64,000 nucleotides of DNA from Tetraselmis striata (lineage: Eukaryota; Chlorophyta; Chlorodendrophyceae; Chlorodendrales; Chlorodendraceae), in the NCBI GenBank assembly GCA_006384855.1, contig VCJN01001658.1, forward strand, positions 69,501-133,500, written 5' to 3'. Below the pieces are notes generated by a model that worked only from the letters and a program-made list of their open reading frames with translations, was not told the origin of the DNA and searched no databases. This document shows positions 10,730 to 21,806 of this stretch, piece after piece; within the stretch, counting starts at the first letter, position 1, and each line of letters starts with the position of its first letter. A program made the translations under genes and the position numbers.

Positions 10730-13600
10730 CGTCAGTTGTACACCGGTGCCGACCCCACCCTGATGGAGGCCGCGCTCAATCTCTGCAAGTGGAAGCTAAA
10801 GCACAACATACATTAAGACGGCGGCGTTCGAGAGGCTGTCAAAGCTGCTGAATAAGCACATGCTAACCAAGAACGGGTCAGAGCTTACCGAGACGTGGTA
10901 CCATGTGGACCGAGCAGTGCCTGAACGTCCATGACATAAAGGAGTATATCGTTCATTGCTGCCCGTGCGACGAGCATCGGTACGACAACTCCATGGATGG
11001 TGACTGGAGCTACGACGACCGCTGCCCTCGCTGCAATCTGACGCGTTGGACACCAGAGTCACTGCGCCACCCGCGCCCCGCCACGCCTCAACCGCTACGA
11101 CTTCAACGTCTGTGAGGTGATGCGGCCCCACCCCCTTCCGTTTGGCCCCACTCATTGGGAGCATTGTCAGCGCAAAGCTTAATTGAGTTATTGTTGTTGT
11201 TGCACGAAACACGATGATGCAGGTGGTGGAGCAATTCTTTTGGGATGAGGAATGGACTCTGCGCCGAGGCACATGCAGAGACCAATCTATCAATGGGTTT
11301 TGGAACTCTGAAGCGTGCAAGGCCATGGTTGCTGCCATCAACGGGCAGTTTTCTCACAAAGACAACGGGGTGTATGATTTATGGTGAGATGGGGTGGAGC
11401 TGCACTACAGCAAAGCATATTCTTGCTGGATATCTGGCATTAGGTTTGTACCCCAGTGCTTTTGCATGCTGCGAGATATATGAGTATAATTCTAGTTGGT
11501 TGGTCTTGACCTGTTGTAGTGCAATGTGGCATGTTACTGCAGGCGTCAAGATATGTCGTCATCAAATCGGGGGGAGAAGCGCAACAAGAAGGTGTTGATC
11601 ATCATCCCATGGCCCTTTGCACCAAAGCACATTGACATATATGTGGAGGATACACTCAAGGCGGTTGCCAGGACGCAGAGCGTGGAGGGCGCACTGACAG
11701 TTCAAGACGTGTATATATGAGGTGACCGACAGCGATGGCAACAAGTCTTGAGCGCGCCGTGACTTGCAGCATTAGGTGTGCACCCACTGTCAACCTGAAG
11801 TGGGTATGTGGGCATGCGGTTGGCTGCTGCCGGCATATAACACTGACATGCACAATCTGGGATGATGGACCACATATATACATAGGCGCCTTCTTTGCTG
11901 ACATGCCTGGACGCTTCAAGGCTATGAAGCGTGGTGGAGTTACATCGTGGCACAACTGCTCCTACTAACTGCTACAGAATACAGCGGGCAGGGACAAGAA
12001 AAAAGGTATGACCGTGCATGCGTTAAGTGTTAAGCGTGCAAATATCGTGCCACTGCTATGGGCGGGGGCGCCGGCTTCGGGTGCATGCAAGTGCTACTTT
12101 GGAGTCTGCCGTCAAGACGCCCCTTACTGCGATGGCTATACAGACGGCGTGGACATAGTGATGATGGATGCAGCGCCGGGAAAGACTGCCGACGATGACT
12201 GCGAACCCAACATTGCCTACTCGGGGGATGCCCACTTGCAGTTGTCCAGCGCAGATATGCGGTATCTGGCAAAGGAGGCCGGCGCAGGGCGCATCGTGCA
12301 GACGATAGCCGGCACTTCGGGTATGTCCCCATTTGTGCGATGGTTGTTGTATATAAGCTATGTTGACTTTTGGCCCCTGCCGATAGCACATGCACTACTG
12401 TTGGGGGCAGTCAAGGACTTTTGGGAGTATGTCGGCACCCTGAAGGTTAGTGAGCTTTTACATCGCCGTTGCTCCCCGCCCGTGGTTCCCGCCTCAAGGG
12501 GCGTTGCTGATATATGTGCGCCCTTACAGGATATGCGTCCCAAGATGAAGAAGATGGACATGCGGATGGCGCTGGTCCCCCTGACCAATGACTTCAGCAA
12601 GCCAGTCCGGCCGATGCTGCCGTCACCCGGCACAAGCGGTGTGGTGTGTGCCAACTGAACATGCGAGGACTACCTGTACTTCGTGGAGACTGTGGCAATG
12701 CTGGTCCTTGGGTGAGGGCCCCTCGCTGCTATTGCTAGGAGTAACACAACCCAGCTCCGCTATAGTGGGGTGTTGTCTACTGAGTACGTGACATGCGCGG
12801 CAATTGCTGCAGGGATATGTTTGACAACGAAGAGCATCAACACATGGCCGTTATGTTGCACATGCTGCATGGAGCGGTCATCCACTACCTGAGGGATGCG
12901 AGGAGTGTGACGCTTTTGCTGACAGTGAGGAGTGCCGGCGTATCAACGAGTACATCAAGAAGCAGCGGGAGGAGGGCTTCAATTGCTTGCTGACCTATGC
13001 GCAGATGTGCGACATGCATTTGCCCGATGAGGTGATGAATCTGAACCTGCACAGCTTGGTCTGTCGAGTCAGAGCCCAAGAGGCGGCTAGGGGCAGCACT
13101 GCCCGCGACTCGGAGCTCTGGATGGAGCGTACCGTGCGCCCCCCTCCCTTGCCCTCATGCGCAATGTGTCTAGGCTGCTCTCATATGAATACATGCCCTA
13201 AGTCACATGCAGATGCGGGACGTGGAGTGCGTGGCTAGAGGCAGTGACACCACTGACACGGAGCGGGCATACCGGCGGCAGTTCGTACTGGAGGCACGCA
13301 TCAAGTTCCTGCGCGCATGCCTGGACCTAGACTTCCCTAGCCTGCCTCTCTGGCGTCCAGGCTTTGTGGGAAAGTGGGAGGCTGCTGGCGCGGACGATGC
13401 GGTAAATATGTTTGAGGGCACGGGACCGGGCTGCAGCGGCGCCGCCGTGCAGGTAGGCACCTCAGGCGCCCCCACCACATGGACGGAATGCGAGATGGCG
13501 CTGGCTAAAAACTGTGAAGGAACTAGCACACTTGAGCCTGAGCCGGCCTGGAAGGAGGAATATGATGGAAGGGGGCTCGACCCCCATGAAATCAAGTGAA
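10730..13600 (+). mobile_element. decayed Tnp2/Plavaka-type (CACTA superfamily) DNA transposase gene with introns
   Basis: Pieces of one transposase appear in order on the plus strand. First comes a helical leader (AFERLSKLLNKHMLTKNGSE, about 10820-10880), then a zinc-binding block with CPCDEHRY and CPRCNLTRW (about 10958-11050). Next are DGVELHYSKAYS (about 11390), KKVLIIIPWPFAPKHIDIYV (about 11590-11650), FFADMPGRFKAMKRGGVTSWH (about 11890-11950) and YVDFWPLPIAHALLLGAVKDFWEY (about 12360-12430). A C-terminal block follows with DNEEHQHMAVMLHML and LNLHSLVCRVRAQEAARG (about 12820-13090), and an acidic tail ends at 13599. The order matches Tnp2-like DDE transposases. Some gaps look like true introns; others need frame changes or contain stops, so the gene is broken. 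Its terminal repeats were not identified. Confidence 0.7.
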
Positions 13601-13729
13601 CCCCCTCCCATGCCGCCCTCTACCTTCCAATACTACTGGAATCCTAACGCATGTCACGGGTCATAATCGTAAAGCAGCATGTTCCGAGTACGTACTCAAC
13701 TGCCTACTACCATGTGAACCGCCTATTTA

Positions 13730-13885
13730 CAACATACCCTATTGCGCGCTAGCGCCCCTCTGCCCCGGCCGCGGCGCGCTGGCGCCCCGCTGCCCCGGCC
13801 TCGCTAGCAAAGGAAATGCCGTGTGTGAAATCGACGGACAGGAGTCGATTTCACTCTTATCTGCGGTCAAGAATGATGTAATCTG
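13730..13885 (+). repeat. left terminal inverted repeat of the 13.7-16.9 kb element
   Basis: Contains about two units of the 30-bp GC-rich repeat (GCGCGCTGGCGCCCCGCTGC core) followed by the conserved TGTGAAATCGACGGACAGGA block. The inverse of 16715-16918 with scattered mismatches. Confidence 0.75.
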
Positions 13886-14138
13886 ATTGTTAATTCTGAT
13901 TAAAGAGGTTGTTGCACTATCCCGCAGGTACAACCTGTATCATCAGTGCAAGATAGGGGAGGGGACATCATTCATGGCTACCTCCGTATCGTACACCAGG
14001 ACACAAGGACGGAAGCGCAACTACCGGATAAAGGCACACTCCCCCCTCTCCCCCAACGCCTGACTCCAAATTAACTACCTACATAGGGTCGCCCTGCTGA
14101 GTTCCGGTATACACACGGAAAAAGGGCAATTATTGAGT

Positions 14139-14216
14139 CAAAATGGGCACATTTCTGGACTCAAAATTGCACCCCCCTTAACTCAAAATTGTACCCCTTT
14201 TGGGGGGTGCAAATTT
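14139..14216. repeat. inverted repeat of the GCACATTTTTGAGTCA type (MITE-like)
   Basis: ACTCAAAATTGCACCCCCC is followed by an imperfect return arm GGGGGGTGCAAATTTGAGT, with another GAGTCAAAATGGGCACATTT upstream. The same word family makes a perfect hairpin at 26018-26069, so this looks like a small dispersed foldback element. Confidence 0.55.
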
Positions 14217-15381
14217 GAGTTACGCCTAATACTGTACGAATGTACTGTAAAACTGGGCTTTGAGAAGTTCCTCTTCTTGCCAACACCGTACGAGGTACTA
14301 TTCACCTAGCTAGTGAAATGAACCCACCGCCCTTTAACTAGATGCATCGCTACCCTTCCATGCTAACCGTTTTTCTGGCCTCGACTGCCACGCCGCCACT
14401 GTGCTTTTCACTCATCTACCACTCGTAGGCTCCCTCGCGCTTGTGTTCTGTGAGGCATTTTAACGCTTCTCGGTGCACAAAAGCATGGCAGACCGTCCTC
14501 GCAGAGCAAAACGCACCTCTGCCCGCTTGCAAAGTCATGTGGCGGGGCATCTGCGGCTGCACTTGGTTTTGAACCAACGAGGGCTCTCGACACACTCCTA
14601 GTGACCCCCATGGCGCAAGCTTCTCCGCAGATGCACTTGCGTTCGGGCAGGAGGGCGTTCCAAGCGCCATTATTCACGACTCAGCCCATCAGGCCCCTGC
14701 GGGCGAGCGGTGGGCAACATCGAAGCGGACCGCCATGGCCTTGGGCCGGAGATTCGCAGCCTTCGCCTCACCGCGAGCCTCAGCCTGAGCCCCCAAGCCT
14801 CAAGGTGTGTCACCTTTGGACCCTCTCCCAGGAGCGACTCCAACCTTACGGTACGCGGACTCGCAACTTCGCTCGCATCTCTCATCAGGGCGCCGTGGGA
14901 TGCGTTAAGCGCACCTCGCCGTCGCGCATCTCGACATGAGTGGTGACACCCGCCCCGTTTCCCACCCGTTTCGTGTTTTCGTCCGACCTCTAACACCTCA
15001 TGCACGATCCGCAGTACCCGGTGACCTCAGACTGCAGGGGAGGGGCAAGGACGAGAGCACGGTGAACATGCGGGCCTTCTTGACCTCTGAAGACCACCGG
15101 CTTGTGTACAACGAGCTGCGGGGAATTTGCAACGAGTATGCCCAAGAACCTCACCGGCAGATGCGAATCTCGTCCCCTGGTAAAATGGCCCGGCAAAAGC
15201 CCTCGTCATGGCAGACCCGGACTGAGGCTCGGGTCCTACCCATGTCGATGGCGTGGCCGGGGGGCGGGGGGGGGGGGGGGGGGGGGGCGGGGGGCTCCTC
15301 ATCATCTTTCTCAATTGATGCGCGCCACTCACTGCCGTCAGGAGGGGGCGAGATGTGACAATTGTCGACGCCTTGAAGTTA

Positions 15382-16650
15382 TTGGTCGTCGGACGAGATT
15401 CGGCGATGACTGTAAGGGCGTATCTCTCGGAGCACCTCGGCAAGCAACGTGGGTTCGTGTATGCGAGACAGCGAGAACCATGGCGGCGGCGAAAGAGATG
15501 CGGCACTGGAACCCGGAGGCCCACATTGGGGACGACGGGTACGTCCTCCGCCCGGACGCCAAAGCAGCGGTGGCTGAGGCCACCGCTGGCACGACTGACG
15601 AGCAAGAGATGCGGAGGGTGGAGAGAATTTAAAGGTAGAGGGTGGGATTACCCGCATCTCCGCAGTGGGGGCACATGAACGCTCGCATCTCTCGCGTACA
15701 AACCCGTGTATTGTCTCCGCTAGCTCTTGTAACGCTGCCCTAGGCAAGGAGCCCTTTGTCGTTGTCACGTCGCCTTGGTTCACTCACATGAATTTGCTTC
15801 TACCGCTACTGCTGGCGACCTACAAGGCGGAAATCTGTTGCGGGCAGATTCCGAGCACCTACTTGACGCAAGGGCCCCTCCCGCTAATGGACTACCTCCA
15901 CAGTATGTTGAAAGCGGGTCGTGTACTTCACATCGCGTCAAAGCACCCAAGAAACCCCGACACCAACGAACGCGCCTTGTGGTTGGTCGTCGGAAGAGAT
16001 TCGGCGACTTTAAGGGCGCATCTCTCGGAGCACCTCGGCAAGCAACGTGGGTTCGTGTATGCGAGACAGCGAGAACCATGGCGGCGGCGAAAGAGATGCG
16101 GCACTGGAACCCGGAGGCCCACATTGGGGACGACGGGTACGTCCTCGCGGACGCCAAAGCAGCGGTGGCTGAGGCCACCGCTGGCACGACTGACGAGCAA
16201 GAGATGCGGAGGGTGGAAAGATCGAATTAACCGTAAAGGGTGGGATTATACCCGCATCTCCGCAGTGGGTCCATATGAACGCCCGCATCTCTCGCGTACA
16301 AACCCGTGTACTGTCTCCGCTAGCTCTTGTAACGCTGCCCTAGGCAAGGAGCCCTTTGTCGTTGTCATGTCGCCTTGGTTCACTCACATGAATTTGCTCC
16401 TACCGCTGCTGGCGGCCTACAAGGCGGAAATCTGTTGCCGGCAGATTCCGAGCACCTACTTGACGCAAGGGCCCCTCCCGCTAATGGACTACCTTCACAG
16501 TATGTTGACATCGGGTCGTGTACTTCTCATCGCGTCAAAGCACCCAAGAAACCCCGACACCAACGGACGCGCCTTGTGGTTGGTCGTCGGAAGAGTTTCG
16601 GCGCATCTCTCGGAGCACCTCGGCAAGCAACGTGGGTTTGTGAATGGTCC
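15382..16650 (+). repeat. about 600-bp tandem duplication, two full copies and a partial third
   Basis: The phrase TTGGTCGTCGGA recurs at 15382, 15983 and 16580, giving periods of 601 and 597. The first two units match closely over their whole length, with a few short indels; the third unit breaks off near 16650, just before the right inverted repeat. The partial third copy shows the array grew by whole units rather than by insertion. Confidence 0.9.
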
Positions 16651-16654
16651 GTGA
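15665..16654 (+). CDS. open frame spanning the duplicated units; possible methyltransferase-like segment
   Basis: A 329-residue frame stays open across both repeat units although its period is not always a multiple of three. Each unit contains a segment beginning near FVVV(T/M)SPWFTHMNLLLPLL, then QIPSTYLTQGPLPL and RNPDTN(E/G)RALWLVV. The spacing and hydrophobic pattern remind me of the second half of a Rossmann-fold DNA methyltransferase, with SPWF in the place of a (D/N/S)PP(Y/F) motif. This is resemblance only. A Dali or HHpred comparison of residues from one unit would decide it. It could equally be a decayed retroelement frame. Confidence 0.3.
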   Translation: MGAHERSHLSRTNPCIVSASSCNAALGKEPFVVVTSPWFTHMNLLLPLLLATYKAEICCGQIPSTYLTQGPLPLMDYLHSMLKAGRVLHIASKHPRNPDTNERALWLVVGRDSATLRAHLSEHLGKQRGFVYARQREPWRRRKRCGTGTRRPTLGTTGTSSRTPKQRWLRPPLARLTSKRCGGWKDRINRKGWDYTRISAVGPYERPHLSRTNPCTVSASSCNAALGKEPFVVVMSPWFTHMNLLLPLLAAYKAEICCRQIPSTYLTQGPLPLMDYLHSMLTSGRVLLIASKHPRNPDTNGRALWLVVGRVSAHLSEHLGKQRGFVNGP

Positions 16655-16714
16655 TAGGGGATTCATGCAGCTTGAACTTCGCTGCCATAGCTCCCTGGGC
16701 AATACCTCATTAAT

Positions 16715-16918
16715 CATAATCAACGATCATAACAAATCATTTTCGACCGCAGAAAAGAGTTGAATCGACTCCTGTCCGTCGATTTCACAAACCGCACTTC
16801 CTTTGCTAGCGGCGGCCGGAGCAGCGGGGCGCCAACGCGCCGCGGCCGGGGCAGCGGGGCGCCACCGCGCGGCGGCCGGCGCAGCGCGGCGCCAACGCGC
16901 GGCGGCTGGGGCATGTTG
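16715..16918 (-). repeat. right terminal inverted repeat of the 13.7-16.9 kb element
   Basis: Mirror of the left end with three full 30-bp GC-rich units beginning GCGGCCGG at 16812, 16842 and 16872. The extra units make this arm longer, which points to unit gain or loss after insertion. Confidence 0.75.
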
Positions 16919-16924
16919 GTGATT

Positions 16925-17465
16925 CATGCAACCCCGCATACTAAATGGTTTGCAGCCATCCAGTCAATCAAAGCATGCTTAAAGGCAGCATCTGCGGTGC
17001 TGCGATGCAGCAATCTGCGGCGTGCCGCCAGCAAATATCAGGTATTAGAGGTACTGCCATGCAATCCGTATAGTATCGTCAAGCCGGTGCGTGTTCATAT
17101 CCCTTCTATGCCATGCAACCCCGCATAATAAATGGTTTGCAGCCATCTAGGCAATTAAAGCATGCCTAAAAGGCAGCATCTGCGGTGCTGCGCTGCAGGA
17201 ATCTGCGGCGTACCGCCAGCAAATATCAGTTAGAATTAGAGGTACTGCCCTGCAATCCGTATAGTATCGTCAAGCCGGTGCGTGTTCATATCCCTTCTAT
17301 GCCACGCAACCCCGCATACTAAATGGTTTGCAGCCATCTAGACAATCAAAGCATGCCTACATAAAGGCAGCATCTGCGGTGCAGCGCTGCAGCAATCTGC
17401 GGTGTGCCGCCAGCAAATATAAGGCATTATAGTGGTAATGCCTTGCAATCTGTATCGTATTGTAA
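16925..17465 (+). repeat. about 190-bp satellite array, nearly three units
   Basis: GCAACCCCGCATA(C/A)TAAATGG begins at 16928, 17115 and 17306 (periods 187 and 191). Each unit carries GGCAGCATCTGCGGTGC and a GTATAGTATCGTCAAGCCGG stretch. The array abuts the right end of the 13.7-16.9 kb element. Confidence 0.9.
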
Positions 17466-17817
17466 AGCATATGGGCAATTAAATCCCCTTTTTGTCATAT
17501 AAGTCCTAATACTGTCAAAAGGTTGCCGAGCCGGCTCTTTATTTACCCCCCACCGTCTTGGTCGACGACCGCTACTACCAGGTCGTAGCGGCGCCGCGTC
17601 AGGCTGACGGGTCCTCCAAGCCCGCATCTCAACCACTACCGCCACCGGAGTCCGGCGGAGATGGCTCCCAAAACGTCGCTGCAGCAGGTCTCTTGATAGA
17701 GCTTCGAGCAGCTCCGCCCCTCCCCCGAGCAGGCTTGGTCCCTCGGAGACTGCCAAGCCGCCGAGTGAGCCTCAACCTTCGAGTGCGACGAAGCGCCCGC
17801 ACGGTGCGTTGAGCACG

Positions 17818-17978
17818 GGAGGCAAGAGCAGCTTGTCGCCCATTAAGCTGCGTAAGAAGCATTCCAAGAAGCGCGGGCCGAGTCCTCCTTCAAGATGGCG
17901 ATAGAGGTAGAGGACGACGACCCCTTCCAGGCGCCTAAGCCGAAACGCGAAGCCACGTCAAGCCGCCAGGCGCCTTCG
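17818..17978 (+). repeat. dispersed 161-bp repeat, copy 1
   Basis: About 95% identical to 25388-25548, with the same length. In one frame both copies encode DDDPFQAPKPKREATSSRQA; in another, a basic SPIKLRKKHSKK run. Flanks differ, so this is an interspersed family and not a segmental duplication. Confidence 0.85.
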
Positions 17979-18213
17979 CACTCGTCGAAACGGGGTCCGC
18001 CTAACCGCGCCCAACACGGTACTTGTACTGTATCCGTACTCAATTTTACTGTACGATTACTGTATTCCGTATCACCCCGCGCCTTACCGCGCCTATATCC
18101 TCTTTCAGTCAGCTTATCTCGGCGGTGGCGGTCGCGAGTACCCGCGCCGCCAGGACTGCCATGGCAGTACCCGTACGCAAATGGTACGTGATATGACGGC
18201 GTACCAGTACCGG

Positions 18214-18440
18214 AACTGCCCTTTTTTAATTACATAAGGGCTTTCACAAAAGCGCACTACAAACAGAACTAACGTCAACTGTGAAAGGTTGCCAGCAAAA
18301 GAGAGACATGAGCACTGCCCTTTTTGTAATTCACACCAGAACCAGTACCAGTACCAGGCCGCTTTTAGGCGGCTTGTTGTGTTGATTTTCTAATTCTGGG
18401 GAACTGCCCTTTTTGTAATTCACACCAGTACCGGGATATC
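18214..18440 (+). repeat. three short direct repeats with ACTGCCCTTTTT
   Basis: ACTGCCCTTTTTGTAATTCA occurs at 18314 and 18403, with a weaker copy at 18214, each near an ACCAGTACC word. Confidence 0.7.
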
Positions 18441-18457
18441 GTGCATGAACTAGTTAT

Positions 18458-18582
18458 GCACTGTTATCGCACACTGCACACTGCTGCACACTGCGCACTG
18501 CGGCGCACACTGTCGCACACTGCACACTGTTGCACACTGCGCACCGCGGCGCACACTGTCGCACACTGCACACTGCGCTAGT
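18458..18582 (+). repeat. GCACACT minisatellite
   Basis: Tandem, slightly varied units of GCACACT(G)/CGCACACTGT with a higher-order period of about 60 bases containing GCGGCGCACACTGTCGCACA. Confidence 0.85.
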
Positions 18583-18949
18583 ACTGCTGTACTAAAATAG
18601 AATCCTTTATGCGGGCCGCGCGCACCGCGTCCATCACACAGCAAACTTCCTCACCCACCCCGAGCTGCACATAGCGCGCTTGCCCCCAGTGCGCGCGGCC
18701 ACTGCGCATCACGCCCCCCGGAGCGCAAACCTTATCCCATGGGTACACATTACTGGCGGTAGTCGGGCAGGTGGTGCCCACAGTGGTCAAAAGCGGCTGT
18801 GCACTCGGCCGCATCAGGTACGGACGCCGCCCTTTTTGCCCCACTCACTCACTGCAGCCCACCCACGCCAAACATAATCGGAGACATCTCGGCACCGATC
18901 CCACCCGACACGCACCCGATATCGCTAGAGGGAGGGGAAACTGAGGTCG

Positions 18950-19394
18950 TTGCCGTGGCGGATTTTTGAGTTCCTCCGTTGTTCTCTCGCATCGTCCGTT
19001 GATGCTACAGCGGGTTGGAGGCTGAAAACCCTTCGCGCCGACGCAGCGCCCCAACGATATGGCGCGACGCGAGAACTGCGCTCGGTGCGTTCTGGCCGTT
19101 TCGGCCACCAGCCTGCCGCCTCCGAATTCTGCCGGAAGTGTGGCAAGTCCACCACAGTAGACGGCCTACCAGTGGTACGCGAGGAGGCGTTGGTCTCGGC
19201 GGTGACCGAGGCGATGTACGACCGCATGAACGGCCACGGACACCACATGGAGCTGCCCACTGGCTACTCAGTGGACCCAAGTGATCCAAAGGCATGGCCC
19301 TTCCTCACTGCCTTCGATGATCCCAAAGTATACGCAATGCGCGAGCTGCATGCGCTGTGCGAGGCGCATTTTATGCACCCGATGGGCGATAGCT
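18950..19394 (+). CDS. hypothetical protein fragment, interrupted by the LTR fossil
   Basis: The frame includes a CRKCGK zinc-binding-like pair and a well-composed segment (LVSAVTEAMYDRMNGHGHHM, later ELHALCEAHFMHPMGDS). It runs straight into the left end of the LTR element at 19395. Sequence resuming at 21807 continues in open frame (DALRDVMGWDSAHQ), so the LTR element landed in this coding or former coding region. No family is recognised; a transposon origin is possible given the neighbourhood. Confidence 0.35.
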
Positions 19395-21806
19395 GTTAGC
19401 TATACTCGTACCGATACTCAGCTGCCCGGTATCGATACTGGTATAGCGCGGTATACCAGTACTCGGCTGCCCGTGTACCGGTTGTATGGCTATATATGCG
19501 GCTGCCCGCGTGTATGTGATATGATCGGATCTTTTGAATTGCTTTCACTGGTTTCGGAGCCTTGGCTGCGATCCAGGAGGTCACTGGTTCGAAACTCCCT
19601 ATCACCCGGAGAATCGGATCAGTCGTCCATGGATGGGACAGGATGGAATGTTAGCTATACTCGTACCGATACTCGGCTGCCCGGTATCGATACTGGTATA
19701 GCGCGGTATACCAGTACTCGGCTGCCCGTGTACCGGTTGTATGGCTATATATGCGGCTGCCCGCGTGTATGTGATATGATCGGATCTTTTGAATTGCTTT
19801 CACTGGACTTCAGCACAGGCAAGGAAGAGGTTTGCAGCAAAGGGAATTTTTACAGTGTACCGGGGTGTACATGGCTTTATACATCTATCGGCTCAGCAGT
19901 CGGTCGCATGCGCAGGCATTAGGCTTGGGTATGCAATCTAGGCTTGTAGTCACGAGGGAGTCATCGGGGCGTAATGACTGACGAGGGCATGATCACGTGG
20001 GCGTGATCACATGTAACATGTGCGCAGTCTACATGTATGGGCGGATGAGCAGTATGTATATAGACGTGCTAGTATATAAGGGAGTGGACAGTATGGGTAT
20101 GGGTGTACACATGAATGCGGGTATAGGTATGCATGTAGGGTTATGGTGGTAACCCTAACATTCCATCCCGGCCCCCAAAAAAGCAGACCCATGGGAATGA
20201 TACGCAAGGGAAGCGGGTGGGGTATTCGGCGGACATGGCACGATGATCAGTGTGCGCAAGCATTGCGACAGGGACAAGTAGATTGTGTGGGGCATAATCA
20301 TGGAGCATATAACTACGACTTGTCAGGTTAGTATATGTCGCCCAGGAATTGTGGAATACGGGATGGCAGTGCATAGCAAAAGGCAAGCGGAGTTGGTAGG
20401 AGTTGGCAGGCGGACTGTGGCAAGCTGACTGCAAAGCAATATGTGTGACGTTGCCATGGCAAAAGGCAAGCGGAGTTGGCAGGAGTTGGCAGGCGGGGTT
20501 TGACAAGCTGACTGCGAAGCAATATGTGTGACGTTGACATCCAGACTTTATGGGGGCGAGTTTGGCATATGCTACGTATGCTCGATACACAGGTATGGCC
20601 GAGTTCTAACTTTCAGTCATGTATTTCTGCATATGGTATTTTGGCGATGTCGATGTAATCCGCAGAGTCCACATGTTGGTATAACAAGTTAGCGGGTGTG
20701 AGCGGGTTTGTGCCGCAGCGGGCGTCTAGCGGAGTGCATGTAGTTGCGGATTGATAGGCATCGTGGCATGAAATAAAACCGACGAGGGATAAGGTATATT
20801 GCCAGGCGGTATCACGTAACGAGCATTAGCGGTAAATGTTTCGTCATAACCGAGGTGAAGCGGGGATTGCGGTCTTTCATTATTATTATGCGACAAAGGT
20901 CGTTGAGGCGGAAAATATTGTAAATAAGTAAAACGGGCAAGCCGAGGAGCGTCTACGTGGATACGACAAGGGATGAAGTGGGCTTGTACTGTAAATGCGT
21001 GCACACGTGCGGGTGTAGCGGCAAAGATATTTCGCAGAGGGCGGCATGCCAGTGATAAACAAAGTTCATGGGAATAATTACCTAGGGGCAGGTGTGTGGG
21101 TATACGGGAGACACGGAGCATATGGGTTGATATGAAAATTTTCGCAAGGTGGTACGGTGGGCAAGTTTGTGGGCAGATCCTATTGCGCATAATGGGTCAC
21201 CATATGTTTTCTGAATAGTAGTGCGTGCGGCATCAAGCAAGGTGGCCGGCAGCGTGGGTACAGTACTTCTGGAATGACCAAATCAAGACAGAATTTGTCC
21301 GAGGCGGGCAGGCATACTTATAAGCATAACCCGTTGCTGGAATTATATTACGTGATTGTGAATACAGTTACCATAGTCATAGTTTGCTTCGGTGGTATAG
21401 TTGTGGCGAATTGGTCGATTGCTCCGAAACCAATGTAAGCTTTAGGCGAGGGACTTCAGCACAGGCAAGGAAGAGGTTTGCAGCAAAGGGAATTTTTACA
21501 GTGTACCGGGGTGTACATGGCTTTATACATCTATCGGCTCAGCAGTCGGTCGCATGCGCAGGCATTAGGCTTGGGTATGCAATCTAGGCTTGTAGTCACG
21601 AGGGAGTCATCGGGGCGTAATGACTGACGAGGGCATGATCACGTGGGCGTGATCACATGTAACATGTGCGCAGTCTACATGTATGGGCGGATGAGCAGTA
21701 TATATATAGACGTGCTAGTATATAAGGGAGTGGACAGTATGGGTATGGGTGTACACATGAATGCGGGTATAGGTATGCATGTAGGGTTATGGTGGTAACC
21801 CTAACA
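19395..21806. mobile_element. small non-coding LTR retrotransposon fossil (TRIM/LARD-like)
   Basis: Outer ends read TGTTAG...CTAACA and are flanked by a 5-bp target duplication ATAGC. LTR-type repeat sequence occurs three times: a left partial copy from 19395, a full 511-bp copy (19650-20160, TGTTAG...CTAACA) and a right partial copy (21451-21806). A purine-rich stretch precedes the full copy. No gag or pol frame is visible, so the element is non-autonomous and broken. The right copy differs from the matching part of the middle copy at about one site in 356, so it is young. A TATATAAG lies in the LTR at about 20073, and an 8-bp palindrome (TGATCACG...CGTGATCA) at about 19990. Confidence 0.7.
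20376..20541 (+). repeat. 83-bp tandem duplication inside the LTR element
   Basis: GCAAAAGGCAAGCGGAGTTGG starts at 20376 and again at 20459; both units end near GCAATATGTGTGACGTTG. Confidence 0.85.

Larger units (their letters stand above)
13730..16918. mobile_element. 3.2-kb element bounded by about 150-200 bp inverted repeats
   Basis: The left end (13730-13885) and the right end (16715-16918) are imperfect inverted copies. Both outer edges read CAACAT(A/G)CCC. Next comes a GC-rich 30-bp minisatellite (about two units left, three and a half right), then a shared block around GCTAGCAAAGGAA and TCGACGGACAGGAGTCGAT. Inside lie leader-like frames (14601-14939, 14936-15358), a long G run (15258-15294) and a 600-bp tandem duplication (15382-16650). 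I see no transposase motif inside, so it is either non-autonomous or of unknown type. The decayed Tnp2 gene just upstream could have mobilised it, but no shared ends link them. No clear target duplication was found. Confidence 0.6.

Noticed and set aside
19566-19600. GGTTCGAAACTCC, a good tRNA B-box, raising a tRNA or SINE head
   Set aside because: No A-box, acceptor stem or anticodon arm can be folded around it; it lies inside the LTR fossil.
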